From Spirochaetota bacterium (lineage in GTDB: Bacteria; Spirochaetota; Spirochaetia; Treponematales; UBA12059), in contig JADFDI010000003.1 of NCBI GenBank assembly GCA_018262985.1, positions 347,577 to 411,576 of the forward strand: a DNA stretch of 64,000 bases, given 5' to 3'. Position numbers and translations under genes: made by a program. Numbering within the stretch: the stretch's first letter is position 1; each line of letters starts with the position of its first letter. Under the pieces are notes generated by a model. The model was given only the letters and a program-made list of their open reading frames with translations. It had not been told where the DNA came from and did not search any database. Below, one piece after another: positions 23,889 through 32,343 of this stretch.

Positions 23889-25193
23889 TTAGGAGATTTC
23901 CTCGAGCACGAGCGGCGACTTCGCGGGCGCCTCGGTCCCGAACTCGAAGGCCGCCTCGATGAGCGCGCGCGCGGACTCGAGGCTGCCCTCGTCCTTGCCC
24001 CAGACGGTGCAGACCGTCTCGCCCTTCCGCACCTTCTCGCCGGACTTGCGCGCGAAGTGGAAGCCCACGTCCGGCGCCACGGGGTCGGAGGTCTTGTTGC
24101 GGCCGACGCCGAGGTGCACGCCCGCGAGCCCGATGTTCCACGCGTCGATGCGCCGGACGAAGCCGTCCGCGGGCGCCTTCACCTCGAACGAGTGCTTCGA
24201 GCGGTACTTCCCGCGGAGCGCGAGCATCTGGTCCACGTCGCCGCCCTGGGTCCGCACGTTCGCCAGGAACAGCTTGAGCGCCGAGCCGTCGGCGATGGCC
24301 GCGCGGCAGGCGGCCAGGCCTGAGTCGAGGTCCTTCTCGATGCCGGCGGCCACGAGCATCCAGGCGCCGAGGCGGTAGGTCACCTCCATGAGGTCGTCCG
24401 GGCCCTTCCCCTCGAGGCAGTCGAGGGTCTCCTCGATCTCGAGGAAGTTGCCGACCATGCGGCCGAGGGGCTCGGACATGTCGGTGATGCAGGCGATGAC
24501 GCGCTTGCCCATCGCGGTGCCCGTGCCCACGAGGCTCTCGGCCAGGCGCCGCGCGTCCGGAAGCGTCTTCATGAAGGCGCCGGGCCCGCACTTGACGTCG
24601 AACACGAGGCTGTCGGCGCCCTCGGCCACCTTCTTCGAGAGGATGGACGCCGTGATGAGCGGCACGCTCTCCACGGTCGCGGTGACGTCGCGGAGCGCGT
24701 ACAGCTTCTTGTCCGCCGGCACGATCTCGGCCGTCTGGCCGGTCATGGCGAAGCCGTCCTTCTTGATGAAGTCGCGGAACTCGGCGTTGGAAAGGCCCGT
24801 GCGGTAGCCGGGTATCGACTCGAGCTTGTCGAGGGTGCCGCCCGTGTGCCCGAGGGCGCGGCCGCTCATCATGGGCACCTTCGCGCCGCGCGCGGCCACC
24901 ATCGGAGCGAGCACGAGCGAGACCTTGTCGCCGACGCCGCCCGTGGAGTGCTTGTCCACGAAGGGCCCGGCCAGGCCCGAAAGGTCCATGCTGGCGCCCG
25001 AGCGCAGCATCAGGTCGGTCAGGTCGGCGGCCTCGCGGCTCGTCATGCCCTTGAAGAACACGGCCATCAGCCACGAGCTCACCTGGTACTCGGGAATCTC
25101 GCCCTTCACGTAGCCCTCGACCAGGAAGGCGATTTCCTCGCGCGAGAGCTCGTGCCCGTCGCGCTTCCTCATGATGATGTCGACTGCGCGCAT
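23889..25193 (-). CDS. deoA: Thymidine/pyrimidine-nucleoside phosphorylase
   Basis: The 434-residue protein contains the family signature region SGRALGHTGGTLDKLESIPG, the phosphate-binding KHSTGGVGDKVS, and FDVKCGPGAFMKT. The C-terminal domain ends in the typical hammerhead region (VGRNKTSDPVAPDVGF). It cleaves thymidine, deoxyuridine or uridine with phosphate. Length and motifs cannot separate DeoA from the broader Pdp. A clear GGAG site precedes the ATG. It supplies sugar phosphate and free base, and fits the UPRTase and nucleotidase genes a few kb away. Confidence 0.93.
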   Translation of the reverse strand: MRAVDIIMRKRDGHELSREEIAFLVEGYVKGEIPEYQVSSWLMAVFFKGMTSREAADLTDLMLRSGASMDLSGLAGPFVDKHSTGGVGDKVSLVLAPMVAARGAKVPMMSGRALGHTGGTLDKLESIPGYRTGLSNAEFRDFIKKDGFAMTGQTAEIVPADKKLYALRDVTATVESVPLITASILSKKVAEGADSLVFDVKCGPGAFMKTLPDARRLAESLVGTGTAMGKRVIACITDMSEPLGRMVGNFLEIEETLDCLEGKGPDDLMEVTYRLGAWMLVAAGIEKDLDSGLAACRAAIADGSALKLFLANVRTQGGDVDQMLALRGKYRSKHSFEVKAPADGFVRRIDAWNIGLAGVHLGVGRNKTSDPVAPDVGFHFARKSGEKVRKGETVCTVWGKDEGSLESARALIEAAFEFGTEAPAKSPLVLEEIS

Positions 25194-25224
25194 GCGTATC
25201 TCCTTTAAGCCTTCGGTTTCCGTA

Positions 25225-25262
25225 ACGAAAGAACGGCCGGCCGCTTCCGCGGCCGGAACCGG
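25225..25262 (-). terminator. Terminator-like hairpin between thpR and deoA
   Basis: On the minus strand CCGGCCGC-GGAA-GCGGCCGG is followed by CCGTTCTTTCG. It may end or attenuate the upstream thpR transcript before the deoA-recJ pair. Nothing else is visible in 25263-25403. Confidence 0.55.
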
Positions 25263-25403
25263 GGGCGGGCCCTCACGCTCGCCGTACCCTCCACGGGGCC
25301 CCGCGGCGCCTTTCCCGTCTCGGGCGGCGCCCGATAGGTCCGCGGCCGCCAGCGGGCGTTTCGAGTCCGCTCCTCGCGCCCCGTCCCGCGCCGGCCGGCG
25401 GGT

Positions 25404-26018
25404 TCAGGGCGTAAGGCGCGCGCGTTCGAGCGCCTCGTAGCGGGCGCCTCCCGGCCCGAGGACGGACCTGAAGAGCGTCACCGCCAGAAAGCGCGCGCTC
25501 GCTTGCGCGGAAACCGGCATTGTAGCGAATTCCCGTGCCGCGTCGAAAGGGGGCGCGCCCTTCCTTCCCGGTCCCGAGGGGGCGCGCGCGAGGGTCAGGT
25601 GGCAAAGGAAGGCCCGGTCGGCCTCCGCGTCGGGGTTCGCGATTCCCCGCGTCCGGGCGGCGGCTTCGAGCGCCGAGCCGACGCGCGCGCGGAGGGCCGC
25701 CGCGGAGCGGACTCCTCCCGAGGCGCCGTCCGCGCCGAGCGCCAGCACGCGGGGTTTCCGGCGCGAGGGCAGGAGGACGAACCTTTCGAAGCGGATTTCC
25801 GGCGCCGGAAGGCCCGCCGCCGAGCGGACGGCCTCGCGGGCGGCTTCGACGGCGGGGCTTCCGTCCTCCCCGAGCTCCCCGAGGAAGGCGAGGGTCAGGT
25901 GCCGCCCTTCCGCGCGGGTCCAGCGCCAGTCGGGAAGGGGCGCGCGCCACGCCGCGCAGCCGGCCTCGAGGGTTTCGAGCCAGGCGCGCCCGGGTTCGAG
26001 GGCGATGAAGCATCTCAC
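25404..26018 (-). CDS. thpR: RNA 2',3'-cyclic phosphodiesterase / 2'-5' ligase family
   Basis: The 204-residue protein carries two HxTx motifs of the 2H phosphoesterase superfamily: HLTLAFLG near residue 40 and HLTLARAP near 140. It has the usual ThpR length and N-terminus MRCFIALEP. In known members it hydrolyses 2',3'-cyclic phosphate ends or ligates tRNA halves in vitro; the cellular role is unclear. The gene lies in a minus-strand run after recO but is separated from it by a copy of the dispersed 18-mer. Confidence 0.88.
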   Translation of the reverse strand: MRCFIALEPGRAWLETLEAGCAAWRAPLPDWRWTRAEGRHLTLAFLGELGEDGSPAVEAAREAVRSAAGLPAPEIRFERFVLLPSRRKPRVLALGADGASGGVRSAAALRARVGSALEAAARTRGIANPDAEADRAFLCHLTLARAPSGPGRKGAPPFDAAREFATMPVSAQASARFLAVTLFRSVLGPGGARYEALERARLTP

Positions 26019-26070
26019 GCGAGGCTCCGCGCGCGTCGCGCGGACGGCATCCGCCCCCGGCGACGGGTTT

Positions 26071-26088
26071 CCCGAAGCTTCGTGACAC
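26071..26088 (+). repeat. Solo dispersed 18-mer, one-base variant
   Basis: CCCGAAGCTTCGTGACAC lacks one G relative to CCCGGAAGCTTCGTGACAC. It lies in the 109-bp gap between thpR and recO. Confidence 0.85.
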
Positions 26089-26127
26089 CCTTCGAAGGAT
26101 GCCGTCGCCGATCCGCTCCCCGGGACC

Positions 26128-26901
26128 TCACAATATGCCGCTCCCGGTCTGGACGCTGCGCAGGGGACCCTCGCAGGCGGCCGCGGCCAGCTCGAAGGCG
26201 ACGAGCTTCAGGGCCGCGAGCGAGCGGGCCTCGACGCCCGCGCGCAAGGAGTCGCGGAAAGGCAGGTCTTCCGTCGACTCGAGGTAGCGCGCGGCGCCCG
26301 CGCCCAGTTCAGGCGCGCGCGCGAGCCCGCCCTCGCGTCCCGAGGCCTCGGCGCAGGGGGCGCAGAGGAAGCCTTCCTCCGACGAGAGCCGCAGGGCTTC
26401 CCCCGGCGCGAAGGCGCGGCCGCAGCGGGCGCACGATCGCGTGTCGGGCTTGACGCCGAGGAGGCCCGCGAGCCGCCAGGCGAACTGGACGGCGGCGTAG
26501 TCCACCTTGTCGCCCTCGGCCTCGCGGAGCGCGGACAGGGCATCGACGAAGAGCGCGTGGCCGGCCGCGTGCTCGCCGCCGCCCGAATCGGTGCGCATGA
26601 GGCACTCCGCGGCGAAGCTCGCGGCCCAGATGCGGCGCAGGTCCTCGCGGAGGCCGGGGAAGGATTCGGTCGCGTCGAAGTCCGTGAGCTTCACGAGCTC
26701 GCGGGCCGGGTCGCGGTAGATCCAGGCGCGGCCCGAGTTCCAGGGCGAGGCCAGCGAGCGCAGCTTGCTCTTGCCGCCGCCGAAGACGAAGGCGTCCACG
26801 AGGCCCGCCTCGGGCGAGAGCAGGGTGACTATTCGGATGCCTGAAGGGCCTTCGCGGCCGTGGAGCACGACCGCGTCGAAGCACTGGGTGCGCGGGGCCA
26901 C
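26128..26901 (-). CDS. recO: DNA repair protein RecO
   Basis: The 257-residue protein has an OB-fold N-terminus (FDAVVLHGREGPSGIRIVTLLSPEAGL) and a C-terminal zinc finger with SCARCG near residue 158 and CAPCAEA near 183, matching RecO. It loads RecA with RecR in the RecFOR pathway and anneals ssDNA. It is the third gene of a minus-strand set with an outer-membrane protein and a rhomboid protease (4-bp gap to the latter). Its function fits recJ nearby. Confidence 0.9.
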   Translation of the reverse strand: MAPRTQCFDAVVLHGREGPSGIRIVTLLSPEAGLVDAFVFGGGKSKLRSLASPWNSGRAWIYRDPARELVKLTDFDATESFPGLREDLRRIWAASFAAECLMRTDSGGGEHAAGHALFVDALSALREAEGDKVDYAAVQFAWRLAGLLGVKPDTRSCARCGRAFAPGEALRLSSEEGFLCAPCAEASGREGGLARAPELGAGAARYLESTEDLPFRDSLRAGVEARSLAALKLVAFELAAAACEGPLRSVQTGSGIL

Positions 26902-26905
26902 GGCG

Positions 26906-27679
26906 CTACTCGAGGATGGTCCACTCGACGCCGTCCGAGGCGCCCGAGACCGGGGGCCTCGGACGCGCGCCTCCCGCGAGCTTGGCCAGCAGCCAACCCG
27001 CGGCGAAGCCGCCGACGTGGGCCATCCAGGCCACTCCGCCCGAGGCGCCGCCGAGTCCGTTCACCAGCTGCAGGACGAACCAGAGCCCGATGACGAACAG
27101 GGCGGGCAGGCCCGTCGGCACGAAGCCGAAGGCCAGCACGTAGACGCGGTTCCGCGGGAAGAAGGCCAGGTAGGCGCCGAGCACGCCGGAGATGGCGCCC
27201 GAGGCGCCTATCATCGGCGAGAGGAGGCCCCGCCCCGTCAGCGCGGCTTCCGCCACATGGGCCGCGACCCCCGCGACGCCGGAAAGCAGGTAGAGCAGCG
27301 CGAAGCGCGTCCTCCCCATCCGGTCCTCGACGTTGTCGCCGAAGATCCACAGGTAGAGGAGGTTCCCGAAGAGGTGGCCGAAGCTTCCGTGCAGGAACAT
27401 CGAGGTGATCGCCGTCAGGTAGACCCAGACCGGCGTCTCGCCGAGGCCGGGCGCGAGGTAGACGCGGCGCGTCCACGGGTCCGCCACGCGCCGGTCCTGA
27501 GTCGTGAGGTCGCGGCCCTCGATCAGCTCTTGCGGTACGGCCCCCAGCGAAGCGGCCGCGCGCGGGTCGGCCCCGCACTGCTGCAGGAAGAGGAAGACCG
27601 CGACGTTGAGCGCCACGAGGGCCAGGACGACGGGCGTCGGGCCGCGGCGGCGCCCGTTCTCGTCGCCGATCGGGAACAC
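26906..27679 (-). CDS. Rhomboid intramembrane serine protease
   Basis: The 257-residue membrane protein has the rhomboid motifs FLHGSFGHLFGNLLYLWIFG, the catalytic Ser in MIGASGAISGVLGAY and the catalytic His in MAHVGGFAAG. About six membrane segments can be drawn. The long loop L1 (about residues 45-90) is typical. Substrates are unknown. It is translated from the same transcript as the outer-membrane protein gene, three bases after its stop codon. Confidence 0.93.
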   Translation of the reverse strand: MFPIGDENGRRRGPTPVVLALVALNVAVFLFLQQCGADPRAAASLGAVPQELIEGRDLTTQDRRVADPWTRRVYLAPGLGETPVWVYLTAITSMFLHGSFGHLFGNLLYLWIFGDNVEDRMGRTRFALLYLLSGVAGVAAHVAEAALTGRGLLSPMIGASGAISGVLGAYLAFFPRNRVYVLAFGFVPTGLPALFVIGLWFVLQLVNGLGGASGGVAWMAHVGGFAAGWLLAKLAGGARPRPPVSGASDGVEWTILE

Positions 27680-27682
27680 GGC

Positions 27683-28159
27683 TTACTTGCCGGAGATCCG
27701 GTAGCGGACGCCGAGGCCGCCGCCCCCCACGAAGTCGGTGGCGGGTACCAGGGCCATGCCGAGGGCCAGCTCGAGGTAGAGCTCGATCGGAGCCTTGCGG
27801 AAGGTGTAGTCGAGGCCGAAGGGCAGCATCAGCGCCACGGAGATCGGGTCGCCGATCGAGACCAGCGCGCCGGCGCCGACGAAGGGCACGATGTCCTCGC
27901 CCTCTATTACGAAGGTGCCGGGAAAGGCCAGCACGTAGTCCGCGCGGAGCGAAAGCCGGGCGCCGTTCGCGTTGGCGAAGTCCCAGGCCACCACGCCGTC
28001 GATCCAGCTCGAGCGGGTCAGGTCGAAGCCGACGGTCAGGCCCGTCGGCGAGCCGAGGTAGACGCCGAGGCCGACGGGGCCGCGGGCGGGCGCGGCGAGG
28101 ACGGGGGCCGCGAGGGCGGCCACGACGAGGACGAGGACCAGGGCGGGCTTGCTGCGCAT
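27683..28159 (-). CDS. Small outer-membrane beta-barrel-like protein (BAPKO_0422/DUF3996-like)
   Basis: The 158-residue product starts with a Sec signal peptide ending VLAAPA. The mature part alternates short amphipathic strands rich in Gly and aromatic residues (GLGVYLGSPTGLTVGFDL) and ends GGGLGVRYRIS, as in eight-stranded barrels. The N-terminal strand pattern resembles the spirochaete DUF3996/BAPKO_0422 family, but this is by eye. It heads an operon with the rhomboid protease and recO. Confidence 0.7.
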   Translation of the reverse strand: MRSKPALVLVLVVAALAAPVLAAPARGPVGLGVYLGSPTGLTVGFDLTRSSWIDGVVAWDFANANGARLSLRADYVLAFPGTFVIEGEDIVPFVGAGALVSIGDPISVALMLPFGLDYTFRKAPIELYLELALGMALVPATDFVGGGGLGVRYRISGK

Positions 28160-28242
28160 GCTTTGCTCCGATGATGGCGTTCGTTCCGGCTTCCGTCAGG
28201 GCGGCGCGCGCCCCCCGACAGGCCGGTCTGCGGTCAGGGCAT

Positions 28243-28270
28243 AGCATAACGAAATCGGTATCCGGAGCAA
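28243..28270 (-). promoter_or_regulatory. Candidate promoter for the OMP-rhomboid-recO operon
   Basis: The minus strand shows TTGCTC, a 16-bp spacer and TATGCT, about 84 bases before the start codon. A dispersed 18-mer lies 35 bases upstream of the -35 box. Confidence 0.45.
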
Positions 28271-28304
28271 AGGCCCGCGGCCGACGGGCCTGTCCCGGGC
28301 CCGA

Positions 28305-28322
28305 CCCGGAAGCTTCGTGACA
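28305..28322 (+). repeat. Solo dispersed 18-mer
   Basis: A perfect CCCGGAAGCTTCGTGACA lies in the divergent promoter region between the OMP gene and the HAD gene. Confidence 0.95.
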
Positions 28323-28373
28323 CCCCGTTCGTATTGCCCCCCCGCCCGCGCCCGTGCTATCTAGAGAAGCAAC

Positions 28374-29042
28374 ATGATCAAGCGCCTCCTCCTCGACCTC
28401 GACTCGACCCTCTACCATCCCTCCGTCGGCATGGAGGCGGAGATCATCGCCCGCATGAACGCCGTCGTCGCGCGGCTGCTCGGCCTCCCCCTCGAGGAAG
28501 CCGCCGAGCTCCGGCGCGTCAGCGCGAAGGCCTACGGCACCACGCTCGAGTGGCTCATGGCCGAGCACGGCTTCGACGACCCGGACGGCTACTACGCCGA
28601 GGTGCATCCCGAGGGAGAGGAGTACATGCTCCGCCCCGACCCGGCGCTCCGCGCCACGCTCGAGGCCATCCCCTTGCCCAAGGCCATCTTCACCAACGCG
28701 CCCGCCGAACACGCCGAGCGCGTAATCCGCCGCCTCGGCCTCGAGGGCGTCTTCGACCGGGTCTTCGACATACGCTGGAACGGCAACCGCGGCAAACCGC
28801 ACGCCGACGCCTTCCGCCGCGTGTGCGCCGAGCTCGGCGTGGAGCCGCGCGAGGCGGTCTTCGTCGACGACATACCCCGTTACGTCGCGGGCTTCATCGC
28901 CTGCGGCGGCCACGGCGTGCTCATCGACCACGACGACAGGCGGCCCGACGCCGACATGGTCCGCGTGCGGACCCTGGACGAGCTCGGGCCCCTCCTCCGG
29001 GACGGCGCCTTCGCCTGGCGCCAGGCCGGCATGTTCGACTGA
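28374..29042 (+). CDS. HAD-family pyrimidine 5'-nucleotidase-like phosphatase
   Basis: The 222-residue protein has HAD motif I LLLDLDSTLYHPS, motif II IFTNAP near 105, a Lys in GKPHADAF near 142 and motif IV VFVDDIPRYV near 165. The DLDSTLYHP opening and helical cap match the SDT1/PHM8-type pyrimidine 5'-nucleotidases. Likely reaction: dephosphorylation of UMP/CMP or similar. It begins a plus-strand set with a small membrane protein and PduL. Confidence 0.85.
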   Translation: MIKRLLLDLDSTLYHPSVGMEAEIIARMNAVVARLLGLPLEEAAELRRVSAKAYGTTLEWLMAEHGFDDPDGYYAEVHPEGEEYMLRPDPALRATLEAIPLPKAIFTNAPAEHAERVIRRLGLEGVFDRVFDIRWNGNRGKPHADAFRRVCAELGVEPREAVFVDDIPRYVAGFIACGGHGVLIDHDDRRPDADMVRVRTLDELGPLLRDGAFAWRQAGMFD

Positions 29043-29059
29043 GCGCGCGAGGAGCCTCC

Positions 29060-29599
29060 ATGAACTTCCCGAATCCCTTCGATCGCGCTCCCGCCCTCCG
29101 GCGCTCCGGCGACGCCCTGACGCTCGGACCGAATCCGGCGCGCCGCTTCGTCTTCCCGCTCTCGGGGCTCGCCATCCTCTTCGCCTTCGGCGGCGGCATT
29201 CCGAAGCCCCTCTTCTGGGTCCTCGCCGCCACCGCGGCCGTCGCCCTGCTCGGCGTCGACTCGTGGAGCTTCGACCTCCGCCGGCGCGTCGTCCGGCGCC
29301 GCGTCGGCGTACTGCCCTTGGCCCGCTCCTGGGGCTTCGACTTCGACCAAGTGTCCGACGTCCGGCTCTCCGAGGCCCTGCCGCCGCAGCGCGCGCGGGC
29401 CGGCATGGAGGCGGCCCCCCGCGATCCCGCCGCGGCCCTCCTCGGCGCCGACCGCCCCGGCTGGCACAGCCTCTCGCTCGACCTCGAGAACGGCAAGAGC
29501 GTCACCCTCGCCGCCGTCCCGCCCTTCGCCGCCGCAAAGCTCGAGGCCGTCGCCGCGACCCTCTCGGAGCAGTGCGGCTTCTACCTCTCGCGTTCTTGA
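29060..29599 (+). CDS. Hypothetical two-helix membrane protein
   Basis: The 179-residue protein has two adjacent hydrophobic segments (about 32-45 and 50-65) and then a soluble domain of PH-like character (WSFDLRRRVVRRRVGVLPL), as in small proteins with a bacterial PH-like (DUF304) layout. No firm family is recognised. The start ATG at 29060 has a GCGAGGAG site. It is co-directional with the HAD gene, 17 bases after its stop. Confidence 0.65.
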   Translation: MNFPNPFDRAPALRRSGDALTLGPNPARRFVFPLSGLAILFAFGGGIPKPLFWVLAATAAVALLGVDSWSFDLRRRVVRRRVGVLPLARSWGFDFDQVSDVRLSEALPPQRARAGMEAAPRDPAAALLGADRPGWHSLSLDLENGKSVTLAAVPPFAAAKLEAVAATLSEQCGFYLSRS

Positions 29600-29694
29600 C
29601 CCATCGGGGAAGTCCGGCCTAAGCTGTGGCGATACCGACAGGCATCGACCACGCGAATCCGGGCCGCCATCCCGAGCCCGGGAAGGATAGCCCC

Positions 29695-30276
29695 ATGAGC
29701 AAGAAGACCGTCCTCGTCAACCTCTCCAACCGCCACATGCACCTTTCGCGCGCCGACGTCGAAGCCCTCTTCGGCCCCGGCTACCAGCTCTGCAAGACCA
29801 AGGACCTCATGCAGCCGGGGCAGTTCGCCTGCGAGGAAGGCGTCTCCGTGGTCGGCCCCAAGGGCCGCTTCGACAACGTGCGCATCCTGGGGCCCGAGCG
29901 CCCCGAGACCCAGGTCGAGATCATGGCCTCCGACGCCTTCAAGCTCGGCGTCAAGGACGTGCCCTGCCGCGAGTCCGGCAAGATCGAGGGCACGCCCGGC
30001 TTCACGCTCGAGGGCCCCTACGGCAAGGTGGTCAAGGACAAGGGCCTCATCGTGGCCATGCGCCACGTCCACCTCGACCCCGCCAGCGCCGCGCGCATGG
30101 GACTCGCCGACAAGCAGCTCGTCAAGCTCCGGGTGGGAAGCGAGCGCGCCGCCACCTTCGAGAAGGTCCTGCTCCGCGTCAGCGACAAGTTCGCCGCCGA
30201 GGCCCACCTCGACTTCGACGAGGGCAACGCGGTCGGCATCGGCAACGGCGCCGAGGGCGAGATCATCGTCGACTGA
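29695..30276 (+). CDS. pduL: PduL-type phosphate acyltransferase
   Basis: The 193-residue protein has two duplicated beta-barrel halves, each with the zinc-binding His motif: [16 protein letters not shown] near residue 13 and [16 protein letters not shown] near 120. It converts acyl-CoA plus phosphate to acyl-phosphate plus CoA. There is no microcompartment encapsulation peptide at the N-terminus and no shell gene nearby, so it probably acts as a housekeeping phosphotransacetylase for acetate formation. I chose the ATG at 29695; the open frame before it is non-coding. Confidence 0.93.
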   Translation: MSKKTVLVNLSNRHMHLSRADVEALFGPGYQLCKTKDLMQPGQFACEEGVSVVGPKGRFDNVRILGPERPETQVEIMASDAFKLGVKDVPCRESGKIEGTPGFTLEGPYGKVVKDKGLIVAMRHVHLDPASAARMGLADKQLVKLRVGSERAATFEKVLLRVSDKFAAEAHLDFDEGNAVGIGNGAEGEIIVD

Positions 30277-30359
30277 CCCGAGCCCGGAGCGCCGCCCGGG
30301 GACGCCGCTCCTCGGGCGGCGCCCGCGTCGACCGCACACGACTATCCGACGGAGGCGAC

Positions 30360-31424
30360 ATGAACCGCGTGGTGCTCAAGGCCCAGGACCTGGACGGCTA
30401 CCTGACCGAATCCGACAAGGCGCAACTCGAGCGCATGGACGCCCTCTACCGCGAGGCCATGCTCTCCTTCTCGATTCTCTCCTCGTCGCGATCGGACGCC
30501 GAGCGCCGCCGCGAGGAGACGCGCCTCATCGACCGCTACAACGAGATGGGCGCCTTCATGAAGGAGATCTGCGCCGCCGAGCCGCGCGTCCAGGTCTATT
30601 CCTTCACCACCCCGCAGGAGAACCACGGCGAGGCGAGCCGCCTCATCGCCAAGCTCCGAGACCAGCGCACCCAGCGCCAGGAGTTCGTCTACTACACGCA
30701 GCGCGCGTACGAGCTCCTGTTCAACCAGGCCTGGGGCCAGGCCAAGAGCGAGAACAAGAACTACCTCATCGTCAAGACGCCCGTCGCCCTGCCCGTGCAG
30801 AACTTCGCGGTGCACAAGATCCCGAACATCGACCACGAGATCAACGAGACGGTCATGTGCGTCATGCTCCGGGGCGCGCTCCTGCCCTCGATCATCGTGT
30901 CGAAGGAAATCCAGGAGTACTCGTCCACCGGCTACGTCACGCCCTTCGCCCTGTTCAAGATCAAGCGCGACGATACCAAGCACGAGGACACCATGGAGTA
31001 CGTCCTCGACCTCGACCGCTCCTACTTCAAGCCCGAGGAGCTCGACGGCAAGGACCTCGTGTTCGCCGACCCCATGAACGCCACGGGCGGCTCCCTCGTC
31101 ACCGTGGTCAAGTACATCCTCGACCTCGGGGTCAAGCCGCGCTCCATCCGCTTCTTCAACATCATCAGCGCCCTGAAGGGCGCGCTCCGCATCGTGCGCG
31201 CCGTGGACAACATGACCGTCCACACGCTCTGGATGGACCCGGTGCTCAACGAGCTCGCCTACATCATGCCGGGCCTGGGGGACGCGGGCGACCGCATCAA
31301 CGGCCGGGACGAGGACGAGACCCCGCGCGACATCCTCCAGCTCATCGCCGACTACGGCGCCAACATCGCCAACCTCTACCGCTCGCAGATCCGCACCATT
31401 GAAGAGACGGTCCTCAGGCGATGA
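30360..31424 (+). CDS. Uracil phosphoribosyltransferase-like protein with N-terminal extension
   Basis: The 354-residue product has a C-terminal UPRTase-like domain: [13 protein letters not shown], the PRPP loop [14 protein letters not shown] (about 235) and the uracil-binding [12 protein letters not shown] (about 303). The N-terminal 130 residues (two or three helices rich in charged residues) have no counterpart in the standard 208-residue Upp. It probably converts uracil plus PRPP to UMP. The extension may be regulatory or make this a divergent phosphoribosyltransferase. The stop codon overlaps the next start (ATGA). Confidence 0.85.
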   Translation: MNRVVLKAQDLDGYLTESDKAQLERMDALYREAMLSFSILSSSRSDAERRREETRLIDRYNEMGAFMKEICAAEPRVQVYSFTTPQENHGEASRLIAKLRDQRTQRQEFVYYTQRAYELLFNQAWGQAKSENKNYLIVKTPVALPVQNFAVHKIPNIDHEINETVMCVMLRGALLPSIIVSKEIQEYSSTGYVTPFALFKIKRDDTKHEDTMEYVLDLDRSYFKPEELDGKDLVFADPMNATGGSLVTVVKYILDLGVKPRSIRFFNIISALKGALRIVRAVDNMTVHTLWMDPVLNELAYIMPGLGDAGDRINGRDEDETPRDILQLIADYGANIANLYRSQIRTIEETVLRR

Positions 31425-32158
31425 GTGTCACGAAGCTTCCGGGACGAAGGCGACCGGGGCCCGCGCGGTTCCGCGCGGTACTCTTGCTCGCGCTGCTCGT
31501 CCCATGGGCCCCGCTCCAGCTGTCGTCCTGCGCCTCGGCCCCCGAGCGGCGCCTCCTCGCGGCCGAGTGGTTCGCGCTGGGCAACGCCCGCTTCGCGAAA
31601 AAGGAATGGACCGAGGCCGCCGCCGCCTACGAGCGAGCCCTCGCGTTCGACGAGGACCTCGCCGGCGCCCGCTTCAACCTCGCGCGCTCGCTCGCCGAGC
31701 TCAAGCGCGCCGCCGCTGCCCTCGAGGCCCTCGGGCCGCTCGTGGAGTCCGCGCCGGAAAACTCCGAGTACCTCTCGCTCAAGGCCTACGTGCTCTGGCT
31801 CTCGGGCGACGCCGAGGCGGCGCGCGAAGCTTACGCGGCGCTCGCGGCCCTCGTGCCGGAGGACCCGAAAACGAAGTACAACCTGGCCGTCCTCGACGAG
31901 GCCGCCGGGAATTTCGCGGCCGCGCGGGACGCCTTCGCGGCCCTGGCCGCCCTCGACCCGAAGGACGCCGACTCGCTCGGCCGCCTCGCGGCCTGCGAGG
32001 AAGCCCTCGGGAACCTGCCCGCCGCCATCGCCGCGCTCGAGGCCTACCTCAAGCTGAAGGGCGGAGACGCCGCCGCGAAGGCGAAGCTCGAGGCGCTCAA
32101 GGCCCCTCCCGCGCCGCCGGCGGACGAGGGCGCGACGCCCGGGGCCGACGCCCCGTAG
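31421..32158 (+). CDS. TPR lipoprotein whose first codons are a dispersed repeat
   Basis: The 245-residue protein starts [12 protein letters not shown]. Codons 2-7 are the reverse complement of the dispersed 18-mer (31426-31443). A signal sequence with lipobox LQLSSC (about residue 37) follows, then TPR-like repeats ([20 protein letters not shown], and [14 protein letters not shown]). The C-terminus is Pro/Ala-rich. Translation is probably coupled to the upstream gene. TPR lipoproteins usually assemble envelope complexes; no partner is evident. Confidence 0.8.
   Translation: MSVTKLPGRRRPGPARFRAVLLLALLVPWAPLQLSSCASAPERRLLAAEWFALGNARFAKKEWTEAAAAYERALAFDEDLAGARFNLARSLAELKRAAAALEALGPLVESAPENSEYLSLKAYVLWLSGDAEAAREAYAALAALVPEDPKTKYNLAVLDEAAGNFAAARDAFAALAALDPKDADSLGRLAACEEALGNLPAAIAALEAYLKLKGGDAAAKAKLEALKAPPAPPADEGATPGADAP
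31426..31443 (-). repeat. Dispersed 18-mer at an operon junction
   Basis: TGTCACGAAGCTTCCGGG is a perfect copy, inverted relative to the 28305 copy. With the two flanking upstream bases it matches all 20 bases of the insertion-sequence terminus. It overlaps the start of the TPR gene. Confidence 0.95.
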
Positions 32159-32171
32159 CGCGGCGTCCGGG

Positions 32172-32206
32172 TCCGGGCTTTCCCGCGGGCCCGGCCTAAT
32201 TTTTTA
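32172..32206 (+). terminator. Terminator after the TPR gene
   Basis: A CCGGGC/GCCCGG stem is followed by CCTAATTTTTTAT, directly downstream of the TPR lipoprotein stop codon. The remaining gap up to 32343 shows only an isolated TATACT-like box at 32233. Confidence 0.6.
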
Positions 32207-32343
32207 TCGCGCACTTCGAAAGCGTGGTGGCGTATACTGCCCAGCCGTGCCGGAGCAACCCGGTGGCGGACCGCGGCGGTCCGCCCGGGGGGAGGGAAAC
32301 CCGCGCGCCTTCCCGCGCCTTCCCGCCGGATACAGGTGGCCGC

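Noticed and set aside
27385-27400. Another copy of the 18-mer (CCGAAGCTTCCGTGCA)
   Set aside because: It encodes the conserved HGSFGH motif of the rhomboid protease and matches only the AAGCTTC core; chance similarity.
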